Virus record (IMG/VR): IMGVR_UViG_3300010148_000106
Span: 1-24,900 of that record
DNA from: a virus
Reading direction: 5' to 3' (one strand)
DNA: 24,900 nt
Translations under genes and position numbers: made by a program
The notes under the pieces: model-generated
What the model was told of the DNA's origin: nothing
The model's input: only the letters and a program-made list of their open reading frames with translations
Database searches by the model: none
Part shown: piece by piece, positions 1 to 6,762 of the stretch
How the letters are laid out: each line of letters opens with the position of its first letter
Position numbering within the stretch: the first letter of the stretch is position 1

Positions 1-210
1 ACCTGATAGTATATCTTCACATTCTTTTGATGATATTCTTTTTTCGTCTTTTCTTTCGGACATTATTTCTGTGTTTTTGAATGTTGTTATTGATACATAG
101 AATATAAATGCTAAGATTATTATTATGAATGTTGATATTGGCATTAGATAGTATGATGCTATTGATAATGCTAGAGATATTAGTATTGTTTGTAAGTTAG
201 ATTGTAACAT
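1..210 (-). CDS. Partial small two-helix membrane protein
   Basis: The leftward frame is open from an ATG at 210 to the left edge, giving 70 codons without a stop, so the C-terminus lies outside the window. An in-frame stop at 246-244 and no other ATG fix the start. Two hydrophobic stretches are visible, about residues 8-24 and 26-43, separated by a short polar turn (SYYLMP). A charged tail follows, rich in Lys, Glu, Asp and Arg (ERKDEKR). This is the shape of a two-pass inner-membrane protein with a cytoplasmic tail. The codons are strongly A-ending (ATA, CTA, TCA), as expected for a phage gene on this strand. I do not recognise the family. A holin-like role is possible from size and topology but nothing in the sequence proves it. 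Confidence 0.6.
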   Translation of the reverse strand, partial: MLQSNLQTILISLALSIASYYLMPISTFIIIILAFIFYVSITTFKNTEIMSERKDEKRISSKECEDILSG

Positions 211-275
211 CTTTTTGGGTACAGTTTTTATTGAGGTGTCGTCCTACGTTTTGATAAATAAATAAGTTATTTTAA

Positions 276-299
276 GGAGATTAGATAAAGCTAATCTTT
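276..299. other. Stem-loop with flanking T-tract, terminator-like on the plus strand
   Basis: AGATTAG at 278-284 pairs perfectly with CTAATCT at 291-297 around a six-base loop, and two G-T pairs can extend the stem. On the plus strand it runs into a T-rich tract (about 297-309), the form of an intrinsic terminator. Both neighbouring genes are on the minus strand, so a plus-strand terminator here would only stop antisense or incoming transcription. Read on the minus strand the stem is followed by CCTTAAAATAA, which is a poor terminator. The rest of the 132-base gap holds a perfect TATAAT on the minus strand (318-313) without a convincing -35 partner. Confidence 0.35.
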
Positions 300-342
300 G
301 TTTTTCTTTAATATTATAGTTTGTCTGTTATTGATAGGTTGT

Positions 343-591
343 TTATTGAGTTGATTTGTTGTTTTGTTGGCTATTGAGATGGTCTAGGTTAGCGAGATGG
401 TTATCAAGGAGTGTTTTTTCTATGTTTTCTAGGGATTCTTTTAGTTCGTTGTATAGTTCTTCGGTTATTGTGTATGTTTTGATTGCTTTATTGTATTTAA
501 AGTCTTGTTTTAGGTTGTAATCTATTATGTTGCATAGTGGGTTCATTATGCTGCTGTAGTTTCTGTTTATTCTGTGTAGTTCTTTAGACAT
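343..591 (-). CDS. Hypothetical 82-residue protein
   Basis: This is a complete leftward gene of 82 codons starting at an ATG at 591 and ending with TAA. The product is hydrophilic, rich in Asn, Lys, Glu and Leu, and without a membrane segment. Residues about 43-75 look like one long amphipathic helix (ELYNELKESLENIEKTLL), so it may be a small coiled-coil or helical binding protein. It lies upstream of the partial membrane protein in the same direction, 132 bases away, and they may share a transcript. It is divergent from the structural block, which suggests that it belongs to a differently timed gene set. No family is recognised. The coding call rests on an intact frame, typical codon use for this A+T-rich genome and the lack of a competing plus-strand frame. 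Confidence 0.6.
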   Translation of the reverse strand: MSKELHRINRNYSSIMNPLCNIIDYNLKQDFKYNKAIKTYTITEELYNELKESLENIEKTLLDNHLANLDHLNSQQNNKSTQ

Positions 592-689
592 AGTTGTAGT
601 GTTTAATTAATAAATATTAGTAATAGGAGAATATATAAAGCAAAAGTTCTATTATGTTTTTGCATAAATAGGGGTACCCGTGTTTGAAT

Positions 690-750
690 TATGATAACGT
701 ACGGGGCGTTATACATAAGAGTCTAGCCTCTCGCCAGTTTATTTATTTTT
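690..750 (+). promoter_or_regulatory. Two mutually exclusive hairpins followed by a T-rich tract in the divergent leader
   Basis: Hairpin A: TATG-ATAACG (690-699) pairs with CGTTAT-A-CATA (707-717), a ten-pair stem with one bulged A and a seven-base loop. Hairpin B: GGCG (705-708) and AGAG (718-721) both pair with the continuous strand CTCTCGCC (728-735), leaving a nine-base bulge, and it is followed by TTTATTTATTTTT (738-750). A and B use the same bases at 705-717 and cannot form together. This is the geometry of an attenuator or terminator/antiterminator pair upstream of the rightward genes. Only the base pairing is seen; no ligand, leader peptide or known riboswitch motif is identified. 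The whole 592-865 region is otherwise non-coding apart from mini-frames of a few codons. Confidence 0.3.
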
Positions 751-762
751 AAAGGGGTGTAA

Positions 763-778
763 TTATGACATTTGCAAA
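763..778 (+). repeat. Copy 1 of a 16-base direct repeat
   Basis: TTATGACATTTGCAAA matches the copy at 850-865 at 14 of 16 positions, 87 bases apart on the same strand. The embedded ATG opens an eight-codon frame (MTFAKKML) ending in TAA. A shorter relative with one base fewer, TTATGTTTTTGCA, lies at 652-664. It could be a regulatory site or the remnant of a duplicated leader. Confidence 0.4.
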
Positions 779-800
779 AAAAATGCTGTAATTTTATGAA
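772..800 (+). promoter_or_regulatory. Weak promoter candidate for the rightward block
   Basis: TTGCAA (772-777) and TATGAA (795-800) are separated by 17 bases, each matching four of six sigma-70 consensus positions. The overlapping TAATTTTA (789-796) also matches the Bacteroidota -7 box TAnnTTTG at all but the last position, although the distance from the upstream TTTG is short for that class. It lies about 65 bases before the first rightward gene. In such A+T-rich DNA matches of this quality arise by chance, so this is only a candidate. Confidence 0.22.
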
Positions 801-849
801 TATGTTAACGCTCTATATATGAGAAATTCGTAGTAAACAGGGTATTTTT

Positions 850-865
850 TTATGAAATTTGCAAT
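850..865 (+). repeat. Copy 2 of the 16-base direct repeat
   Basis: TTATGAAATTTGCAAT is the partner of the copy at 763-778. Its ATG (852) opens an eight-codon frame, MKFAIWQK, ending in TGA at 876-878 and overlapping the start of the 38-residue gene at 866. Both copies therefore precede an eight-codon mini-frame beginning Met-x-Phe-Ala. Whether either is translated cannot be judged from the sequence. Confidence 0.4.
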
Positions 866-982
866 ATGGCAGAAATGATAGCTTTAGGATTATTCACTTA
901 CTTCGCTGTATTCTTTGCTATAATCGGTATCTTGTACGATATGAGGCGTAATAGTAAAAAGAATGGCAAAAAGGAGGATTAA
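866..982 (+). CDS. Small single-pass membrane protein, 38 residues
   Basis: ATG at 866 to TAA at 980-982 encodes 38 residues. Residues about 4-24 form one uninterrupted hydrophobic segment (ALGLFTYFAVFFAIIGIL), followed by a short strongly basic tail containing Arg27, Arg28 and several Lys. The positive-inside rule predicts an outside N-terminus and cytoplasmic C-terminus. Size and topology fit very small phage holin-like or accessory membrane proteins. A lipoprotein gene follows 19 bases later, which makes a lysis-related pair conceivable, but no family is recognised. The start codon overlaps an eight-codon mini-frame beginning at 852. An AAGGAGG sequence inside its 3' end (971-977) resembles a ribosome-binding site, unusual in a genome that otherwise lacks them. 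Confidence 0.5.
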   Translation: MAEMIALGLFTYFAVFFAIIGILYDMRRNSKKNGKKED

Positions 983-1001
983 GTTAGGAAGGTCGGCAAG
1001 T

Positions 1002-1139
1002 ATGCCATACATGCAAAGGTTCTGTATACTTGCTACTTTCTTATCTTTACTAGGATCTTGTGTTAGTTATAAAAGACCAGCTAGTTATTATCAGCCTAGT
1101 AAGCCTATAGAATGTTTTTGTGATGAAAATGATATGTAA
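1002..1139 (+). CDS. Small lipoprotein upstream of terL, 45 residues (possible outer spanin)
   Basis: The frame from ATG 1002 (or the in-frame ATG 1011) to TAA 1137-1139 encodes 45 residues. The N-terminus is a lipoprotein signal peptide: Arg6, a hydrophobic core, then a lipobox Leu17-Gly18-Ser19-Cys20. Cleavage and lipidation at Cys20 would leave a 26-residue mature peptide rich in Ser, Tyr and Pro with two further Cys (ECFC). There is no acidic cluster just after the lipidated Cys, of the kind linked to surface export of Bacteroidota lipoproteins, so a periplasm-facing position is more likely. Tiny Pro-containing lipoproteins are typical of phage outer spanins, but no inner spanin with a periplasmic coiled coil is visible next to it. 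Its stop overlaps the terL start by one base (TAATG). AGGAAGG at 986-992 is a possible ribosome-binding site. Confidence 0.55.
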   Translation: MPYMQRFCILATFLSLLGSCVSYKRPASYYQPSKPIECFCDENDM

Positions 1140-3004
1140 TGAAAAAAGAAACAAGGGGTCGTAAGAGGAATAGAAATTCCGTTTATCAGCCTATAATGAC
1201 AGAGGGTATACCTAAGATGCAGGAGTGGGAGAAGGAGTATCAGGAGTTCTGGAAAACGCAGTTACATAGATGCATACATGGATACAAGCCACATGGACAT
1301 GCACATATACCTGGAAGGTATTATTTTTATTTAAACTTTGTTAAGTTTCCTACAGCCTTTGGCGGAAGTTCCAGAAAGGTTATGGATTTTCCGTTTTATA
1401 GGGATATAGATCACGAGTACTTTCAGAAGATAGAAGAGTGCAAAGAGCAGGGTAAGGGCTTAATAGTTTTAAAGGCTAGGCGGAAAGGTATGAGTATGAA
1501 CAATGTTGGGGGTATCTGTTTGTATGACTTGACTATACAGAAGGATGTTAATATGGGTGTAGGTTGTTATCTGGAGGATGATGTTTTGGAGTTTAGAAGA
1601 AAATTTGAGAATCTATATAGTCAGTTACCGCAATATATGGTGCAGAATAGAGTGGCAGATAACAAGGATGAAATATCGTTTGGGCGAAAAATGCCTGACG
1701 GCATTATTAAGGGGTCAAGGAATACAATATACTTTAAACACTTTTACAATAACTCAGGTGCGTTTAGGGGTACGTCTTTAGACTTTCTATTGTTTGAGGA
1801 GGCAGGTGAAAACTTAAACTTGTTAAATAGCTTTTTAGTTTCTGAGGAATGTTTTAAAGAGGGATCTTATCAGTTTGGTACGCCTATTATATTTGGAACG
1901 TCTAACCAAATTAATAATGGATTAAAGGATTTAGAGGAGCTATGGTTTAATAGTGATAAGTATAATTTAGATACATACTTTGTTTCTGCGGCTAAAGCTT
2001 ACTATCCTTTCTTTGATATAAGAACTGGTAAGTCTGCTACGCAAGAAGCTACTGATGATATAATGAGCAGAAGAAAGCAGAAGAAAGAATTACAAGACAA
2101 GAGGGCATACTTTACATACTTACAAGAGATGCCATTAAAGGACAGCGATTGCTTTATTGCTGGTGCTAGTAGTGTCTTTAACTTGGAGCTAGTACACGAT
2201 CAGTTAGAGTTCTTAATGGATAATAAACGAGAAGCTGGCAAGGTAATGAGGGGTAGCCTAGAATGGGATTCTAATGCAGAAGGGGATATATTAACACATA
2301 GCGTTACTTGGGTTCCTAATAAGGATGGTAAGATGAAGATGTTATTACCGCCATTAGATGAGAATCCATATGTAGATGTAGGTGGGGTGGATCCATACTA
2401 TAAAGATCAATCGGCAACATCTGACTCGTTAGGCTCATTACATATTCATAGAGGCGTATATAGCACTAATGAAGAAGACGAACTTCCTATATTTGAATAT
2501 GTAGATAGACCAAAACAAGGTAAAGAAGAGTGGTATGAGAATTGTGCTAAAGTAGCTGTGTTTTATAACTGTCAGTTACTGGTAGAGGATACAGATGAAG
2601 AGTTCTTTAAGTGGTTCAAACATCATGGTTTTGCCAAATATTTAAAAAGATCTCCTGTTGTTTATAAGAGTTTATATAGTAAAGCGGCTAACCAATATGG
2701 ATACAATATGTCAGGTCAAGGGCGTAAAATAAAGCTTATAGATACCGTTAATGAGTATATAAATAAATATTCACATAAAATATATTTCAAGGAATTATTA
2801 AAGGAATTTACTATATTTGGTGTAAAGAACACCGATAGAGTAATGAGCTTTGGTCTAGCACTAATACATAGTAAAGACAATTCATTCTTGAGATTACAAG
2901 AAATAAAAGAGGAAAATACAGAGGCTATGCAGTTTCCTGTGTTTACAAATAAAATGAAAAAGCTTAATCGTAAGAACATTTTTAACATTTATAACAAGCT
3001 ATGA
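1139..3004 (+). CDS. terL: Terminase large subunit
   Basis: This is the ATP-driven motor and nuclease that cuts concatemeric DNA and pumps it through the portal. The 621 residues have the usual two-domain plan. In the N-terminal ATPase the Walker A-like P-loop is KARRKGMS (about 112-119), a variant loop with Met in place of the usual Lys before Ser. Walker B is FLLFEEA (216-222), with Glu220/221 as catalytic candidates, and the coupling motif is GTS (253-255). In the C-terminal RNase H-like nuclease, Asp418 in GVDPYY, Glu483/Asp484 in LLVEDTD and Asp566 in NTDRVMSFGLAL are the expected metal ligands. Length and motif spacing fit a full-length TerL. It is preceded by a one-base overlap with the lipoprotein gene and followed by a four-base ATGA overlap. 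No small terminase gene is recognised nearby. Confidence 0.93.
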   Translation: MKKETRGRKRNRNSVYQPIMTEGIPKMQEWEKEYQEFWKTQLHRCIHGYKPHGHAHIPGRYYFYLNFVKFPTAFGGSSRKVMDFPFYRDIDHEYFQKIEECKEQGKGLIVLKARRKGMSMNNVGGICLYDLTIQKDVNMGVGCYLEDDVLEFRRKFENLYSQLPQYMVQNRVADNKDEISFGRKMPDGIIKGSRNTIYFKHFYNNSGAFRGTSLDFLLFEEAGENLNLLNSFLVSEECFKEGSYQFGTPIIFGTSNQINNGLKDLEELWFNSDKYNLDTYFVSAAKAYYPFFDIRTGKSATQEATDDIMSRRKQKKELQDKRAYFTYLQEMPLKDSDCFIAGASSVFNLELVHDQLEFLMDNKREAGKVMRGSLEWDSNAEGDILTHSVTWVPNKDGKMKMLLPPLDENPYVDVGGVDPYYKDQSATSDSLGSLHIHRGVYSTNEEDELPIFEYVDRPKQGKEEWYENCAKVAVFYNCQLLVEDTDEEFFKWFKHHGFAKYLKRSPVVYKSLYSKAANQYGYNMSGQGRKIKLIDTVNEYINKYSHKIYFKELLKEFTIFGVKNTDRVMSFGLALIHSKDNSFLRLQEIKEENTEAMQFPVFTNKMKKLNRKNIFNIYNKL

Positions 3005-3519
3005 CTACGCATTTAGAAGTAAATCAAAGCATAGAAGGGTTAGATATTACCGATAAATTTTTTCTGGCTGTGCCAGAATTTAAGAAAGTTATAGACAAAT
3101 ATGATTCGTCTGTAATGATCTTTGTCGTATGTTTGTATGATTACTGGTCGCCATATAGAAATTTAGAATATGATGAACGTGTAATAATTGTATCGCAAGA
3201 TATAATGGGTGATAAAAATGCACACAAAAAACTTTTAAAAGAAGAAACGATAAAAATAGCGGCAAAAAAATATAGAGATTTACAGTATGATCCAATCTTG
3301 GATAGCTATACAGTAATATCTAAAAAAGTCAAAATCATGAATGAAGTTATAGATATGCATGAAGTTGGCTTAGAAAATATAAAGAACCTACAAGACGCTA
3401 TTAAAGGCAATGAAAAGATTAATGAAATGATGATGAAGATGCAAGACCATATTAAGGACATGCAACGCAAATCTCCATTTAGGGGATTTAGCAATATTGA
3501 AGATTATCATAATTATTAA
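3001..3519 (+). CDS. Conserved-position protein between terL and portal, 172 residues
   Basis: The function is unknown. The gene sits between terL and the portal gene, starting on an ATGA overlap with terL and ending two bases before the portal start, so it is almost certainly translated together with packaging proteins. The N-terminal half looks like a compact mixed alpha/beta fold (FFLAVPEFKK, MIFVVCLYDYWSPYRNL). Residues about 105-160 are a long Met- and Lys-rich helical region likely to form a coiled coil (NEMMMKMQDHIKDMQRK). The position would suit a packaging accessory or a portal-associated protein, and a divergent small terminase cannot be excluded, but no DNA-binding motif is apparent. 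Confidence 0.75.
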   Translation: MTTHLEVNQSIEGLDITDKFFLAVPEFKKVIDKYDSSVMIFVVCLYDYWSPYRNLEYDERVIIVSQDIMGDKNAHKKLLKEETIKIAAKKYRDLQYDPILDSYTVISKKVKIMNEVIDMHEVGLENIKNLQDAIKGNEKINEMMMKMQDHIKDMQRKSPFRGFSNIEDYHNY

Positions 3520-3521
3520 CT

Positions 3522-5753
3522 ATGCTGCCAGACTTATATGTACCGAAGGGTAAACTTAAAATAGATGAATGGGTTAAAGATGTACACGATAGTATAGATT
3601 CATACTATAGTGGATACTATGACGATTTCAGAGAGAAAGATTTTGACAACTATAATGTTTTTAATGGCATTATAAATAAAGATCAATTTGAGTACGTTAC
3701 CGATACGTATAGCAATACCAACCCAGCTCGGTTAGTAAACTATCCAATAGTAAAAAAAGTTATTGACTTACTTGTAGGGGAATGGCTGGCAACGCCTATG
3801 GATCAATATAGCGTTGAGCTTGTAAATAAAGACGCTGTAGCACGTGAATTTGATAAAAAGGTAGGATTAGTATTTGAAAAATTAATAAAGCCTTACAGAA
3901 AAGAAATAGAAAAGATTGCAGATATAAATCTATACGATCATATGGGCATGGAAATACCTGACCATATAGACGTATTAGATAAAAATAATTATAGAGAAAA
4001 TACAGCAGAGGTAGTATATAATGCTATTCTTGATTTATCTAACAAATATGATTATAAGCAAATCTTTAAACAAGGATTGTATGACTTAGCTATTACTGGT
4101 AAACAATTCTTTAAGGTAGACATTGTCGGTAAAGATCCTACTATTAGAAGAATAGATCCTAGAAACATTATATACGATGTACATGTAGGAGAAGAAGACA
4201 TATCTAAGTCAGAATGGGTAGCGGAGCAGCGTTACATGACAGCATCAGAAATATTACATGAGTATAAACAAGATTTAACTAAAGATCAAAAATTAAGAGT
4301 AGCAGAGTTACGTCAGGCTAGTGAAGCGTTTATATCTCAAAACTTTGAAGACTATAGCAGGTGGTATAAATTTCATAATGGATATCTATCTCACATTAGA
4401 GTAGTAACTTGTGAATGGAGAGCTATAAAAACTAAAAAGGTAAAAGTATCTCCTAACAAATACAATCCAGACTATCCACATTATAAATTTTTACCTGATG
4501 GTTATAAGAAAAAACCAGGTGAAGATATTAGAGATTATGACTGCGTAGAAGTATGGGAGTCTACACGTATAGGCACAGAAATTATTACTAAAAGTAGACC
4601 TATTACAAACATAGTTCGTAGAGAAGAGTATGGGTATCAAGATGCTCCATTAAGCTACGTAGGATATGTACAGCATAATATAGATGGCAGAACCGTATCT
4701 TTTGTAGATATGATGAAGCAAGTAGCTATACTATATGATATTACTATGTATAATATAGAGCTAGTAATGCAACGTAGTGCTGGTAAAGCTGTTGTTTATG
4801 ATACAAGTCAAATCCCTGAAGGTTTAGAGTTAGATGATGTAATATACCAAGCAAAGAATCATGGGTTTATTTGGATTAATGCAAGTCAAGAAGGTAATCA
4901 ATTTAAAAATGGATTTAATCAATTTCAATCTATTGACTTTACTATGAGTAATAGTTTGACACAGTTGATTAATTTAAAAATGATGCTAGAGCAGTCTATT
5001 GAAATTATTACTGGTATTAACCAAGCACGTATGGGTATGATGCCTAACACATCATTAGTTGGTACTACAGAGTCAAAGATTGTTCAATCTTCTTATATAA
5101 CACAAAACTTTTATCAGAGTCATATAAGAACTATTGAAAAATGTTTAACTAGAACAGCTGACTTATTAAAAAAGTGCTGGGCAGGAGAAAAAAGATTTAT
5201 ATTTTCACTTGGCGATAAAGGCACTAAGTTTTTAGAATTAATGGCAGAAGAAGATTTATCATTAAATGATTACTCTATTTATATTAAGAACTCTCTTAAA
5301 GACCAACAAACTAAACAAAATATTGTCGGTCTTGCTGAAGCTGCTTTGCGTGGTGGGCAAATTAACTTCCTTGATCTTGTTAAAATACTTAATACTGATA
5401 CCGCTAAAGAAACTGAGCGTATTCTACAGAAAAGTATTGATGCTACTAAGGAGGCTAACCAAGCAATGCAACAACAACAAATGCAGATGCAACAAGCAGC
5501 AATGCAACAACAAGCGCAGGCTACACAAATGAAAGCACAAGCTCAAATGGATTCTAATAGATCAAGAGTCCAGGCAGCGCAAGTAGCAGCAGATGGTAAA
5601 GTGCGTGCTGAAGAAGTTGAGCAAGGAGGAAAAAAAGATTTTGAAGACCATAGATTTCAACGTGATTTAGACAGAATGGTTATGCAGGAAGATGGTATAC
5701 AGAAAAATGAAAATGAAAAAGAATTGATAGAATTAAAAGAAAATACAATTTAA
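3522..5753 (+). CDS. Portal protein
   Basis: The dodecameric portal forms the DNA entry and exit channel at one capsid vertex, docking TerL during packaging and the connector rings afterwards. The 743 residues fit the large portals of crAss-like and related podoviruses. Visible features are an acidic, Tyr-rich N-terminus, the segment NYPIVKKVIDLLVGEWL (about 73-89) typical of the early portal core, an IDPRNIIYD strand in the wing/clip region, and helical LMMLEQSIEII-like sequence near the crown side. From about residue 646 it becomes a Gln/Met/Ala-rich helical tail (QQQQMQMQQAAMQQQ) with charged coiled-coil character to the end, as often seen in the barrel/crown of this portal type. Order downstream of terL supports the call. 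The next gene is 50 bases away, the largest gap in the block. Confidence 0.85.
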   Translation: MLPDLYVPKGKLKIDEWVKDVHDSIDSYYSGYYDDFREKDFDNYNVFNGIINKDQFEYVTDTYSNTNPARLVNYPIVKKVIDLLVGEWLATPMDQYSVELVNKDAVAREFDKKVGLVFEKLIKPYRKEIEKIADINLYDHMGMEIPDHIDVLDKNNYRENTAEVVYNAILDLSNKYDYKQIFKQGLYDLAITGKQFFKVDIVGKDPTIRRIDPRNIIYDVHVGEEDISKSEWVAEQRYMTASEILHEYKQDLTKDQKLRVAELRQASEAFISQNFEDYSRWYKFHNGYLSHIRVVTCEWRAIKTKKVKVSPNKYNPDYPHYKFLPDGYKKKPGEDIRDYDCVEVWESTRIGTEIITKSRPITNIVRREEYGYQDAPLSYVGYVQHNIDGRTVSFVDMMKQVAILYDITMYNIELVMQRSAGKAVVYDTSQIPEGLELDDVIYQAKNHGFIWINASQEGNQFKNGFNQFQSIDFTMSNSLTQLINLKMMLEQSIEIITGINQARMGMMPNTSLVGTTESKIVQSSYITQNFYQSHIRTIEKCLTRTADLLKKCWAGEKRFIFSLGDKGTKFLELMAEEDLSLNDYSIYIKNSLKDQQTKQNIVGLAEAALRGGQINFLDLVKILNTDTAKETERILQKSIDATKEANQAMQQQQMQMQQAAMQQQAQATQMKAQAQMDSNRSRVQAAQVAADGKVRAEEVEQGGKKDFEDHRFQRDLDRMVMQEDGIQKNENEKELIELKENTI

Positions 5754-5758
5754 TTGTA
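5744..5758. repeat. 15-base perfect palindrome at the portal stop codon
   Basis: TACAATT-T-AATTGTA is a perfect inverted repeat that includes the portal TAA stop. The centre is too tight for a strong RNA hairpin, so if functional it would be a DNA site. It immediately precedes the promoter candidate at 5754-5783. A palindrome this short and A+T-rich may be chance. Confidence 0.25.
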
Positions 5759-5783
5759 AATATTTTAAATAAATAGTGATAAT
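5754..5783 (+). promoter_or_regulatory. Candidate internal promoter before scaffold and capsid genes
   Basis: TTGTAA (5754-5759) and GATAAT (5778-5783) are spaced by 18 bases. The overlapping TAATTTTA (5780-5787) is one base off the Bacteroidota -7 box TAnnTTTG, with TTG 23 bases upstream, at the long end of reported spacing. This lies in the widest intergenic gap of the block, just ahead of the genes needed in greatest amounts. The A+T-rich context makes chance matches common. Confidence 0.33.
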
Positions 5784-5803
5784 TTTAATAAAAATGTAAT
5801 GTT

Positions 5804-6754
5804 ATGAGTAATGAAGTTGAAAATGCAACGGTAGATATGGCAAACGAAACTGAAGATATGGAAACTGCTTTTACCCTTACCCCATCGGTTTGGGAAAATG
5901 CATTGGCTGGAAAAAAAGTTGACAATGCTGAAACCGAAGAAACTGAGGAAGAAACGGTAGAAACTACAGATAGTACAGAATCAGAGCCAAAGGCAGAAGA
6001 AAGTACTCCTGTAGAAGAAGCCACAACTGAAACAGAAGAAGCGGAAGAAGCTTGGCAGCAGTTAGCTAAAGATCTAAATATAGAGGCATCCTCTTATGAC
6101 GATCTGAAATCCAAATTATCTACAAAGGAAACCAAATTTATATATGAGGATGATACTATTAATGGAATAGAGGAAATACTAAAACTCAATGAACATGATT
6201 TGTTTGTTGCCTACAAAACTTATGTTGAAGGCTTTGACAAAGAAGATTCTGAGGAAATGTATAAAGCTCTAGAAAATAATGGTATGCTCCGTTTTGAGGC
6301 TAAAAAAGCCAAAAAGTTTTTTGAAGAACAAAAGCAAGCTTATGTAGGCAAGCTTAAAAATCAAGAAACTGAAAAAACAAGTAAAATCAAAGAAACGCAA
6401 GAACACTTTACCAACACATTAAAGGATGTAGTGTCAAAGACAGAAAAACTTTATGATGCGGTAGCGTTCAAGCCAGAACAAAAAAAGAAGGTACAGGACT
6501 ATATTTTGACAGGAAAGTTTCAAAAAGATATTATTAACGATCCTAAAAAGTTAGTAGACTTTGCATATTTTACTTTATTTGAAGATACTATTAAGAATGT
6601 TTTTACACAGCAAGGCGAAAGTAAAGGCATCCGCAATATCTTAGATACAAGTAAAACATTAAAATCTAAGTCTAACTATACTGTTAGTGATAAACAAAAA
6701 GGTCTTTTTGATCCTAATAAATTCTTGTCTTCTTTATATTCAAAAAATAAATAA
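5804..6754 (+). CDS. Probable scaffold protein, acidic N-terminus and helical C-terminus
   Basis: The 316-residue protein is encoded between portal and major capsid genes, the usual place for a scaffold. Residues about 35-90 are a disordered, very acidic Glu/Thr tract (ETEETEEETVETT). From about 95 to the end the protein is Lys/Glu-rich and mainly helical (EAKKAKKFFEEQKQAY; HFTNTLKDVVSKTEKLYDA), ending in a basic tail. Acidic, elongated and helical is typical of proteins that guide capsid assembly and then leave the shell. The Asp-Pro-rich C-terminal segment (FDPNKFLSSLYSKNK) could be the capsid-binding end. No protease active site is visible, so it is probably not a fused head-maturation protease. 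The function is inferred from position and composition, not from a recognised motif. Confidence 0.6.
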   Translation: MSNEVENATVDMANETEDMETAFTLTPSVWENALAGKKVDNAETEETEEETVETTDSTESEPKAEESTPVEEATTETEEAEEAWQQLAKDLNIEASSYDDLKSKLSTKETKFIYEDDTINGIEEILKLNEHDLFVAYKTYVEGFDKEDSEEMYKALENNGMLRFEAKKAKKFFEEQKQAYVGKLKNQETEKTSKIKETQEHFTNTLKDVVSKTEKLYDAVAFKPEQKKKVQDYILTGKFQKDIINDPKKLVDFAYFTLFEDTIKNVFTQQGESKGIRNILDTSKTLKSKSNYTVSDKQKGLFDPNKFLSSLYSKNK

Positions 6755-6762
6755 ATAATAAA

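Noticed and set aside
690-735. A tRNA gene in the hairpin region
   Set aside because: The stems do not form a cloverleaf and there is no T-loop GTTC-like box or CCA end.
2716-2988. Leftward open frame of 90 codons inside terL
   Set aside because: It lies entirely within the terminase nuclease domain, whose motifs are intact; it is an antisense shadow.
5266-5532. Rightward open frame of 88 codons in another frame of the portal gene
   Set aside because: It lies inside the portal gene, with a Lys/Leu/Asn composition that follows from the A-rich Gln tract; no leader or conserved feature.
5460-5560. A tandem repeat in the portal gene
   Set aside because: The CAA/CAG-rich run encodes a Gln-rich helical tail of irregular units, not a true DNA repeat array.
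5804-6754. Scaffold-protease fusion in the gene before capsid
   Set aside because: No Ser-His-type protease motif or conserved catalytic segment is visible in the acidic and helical sequence.
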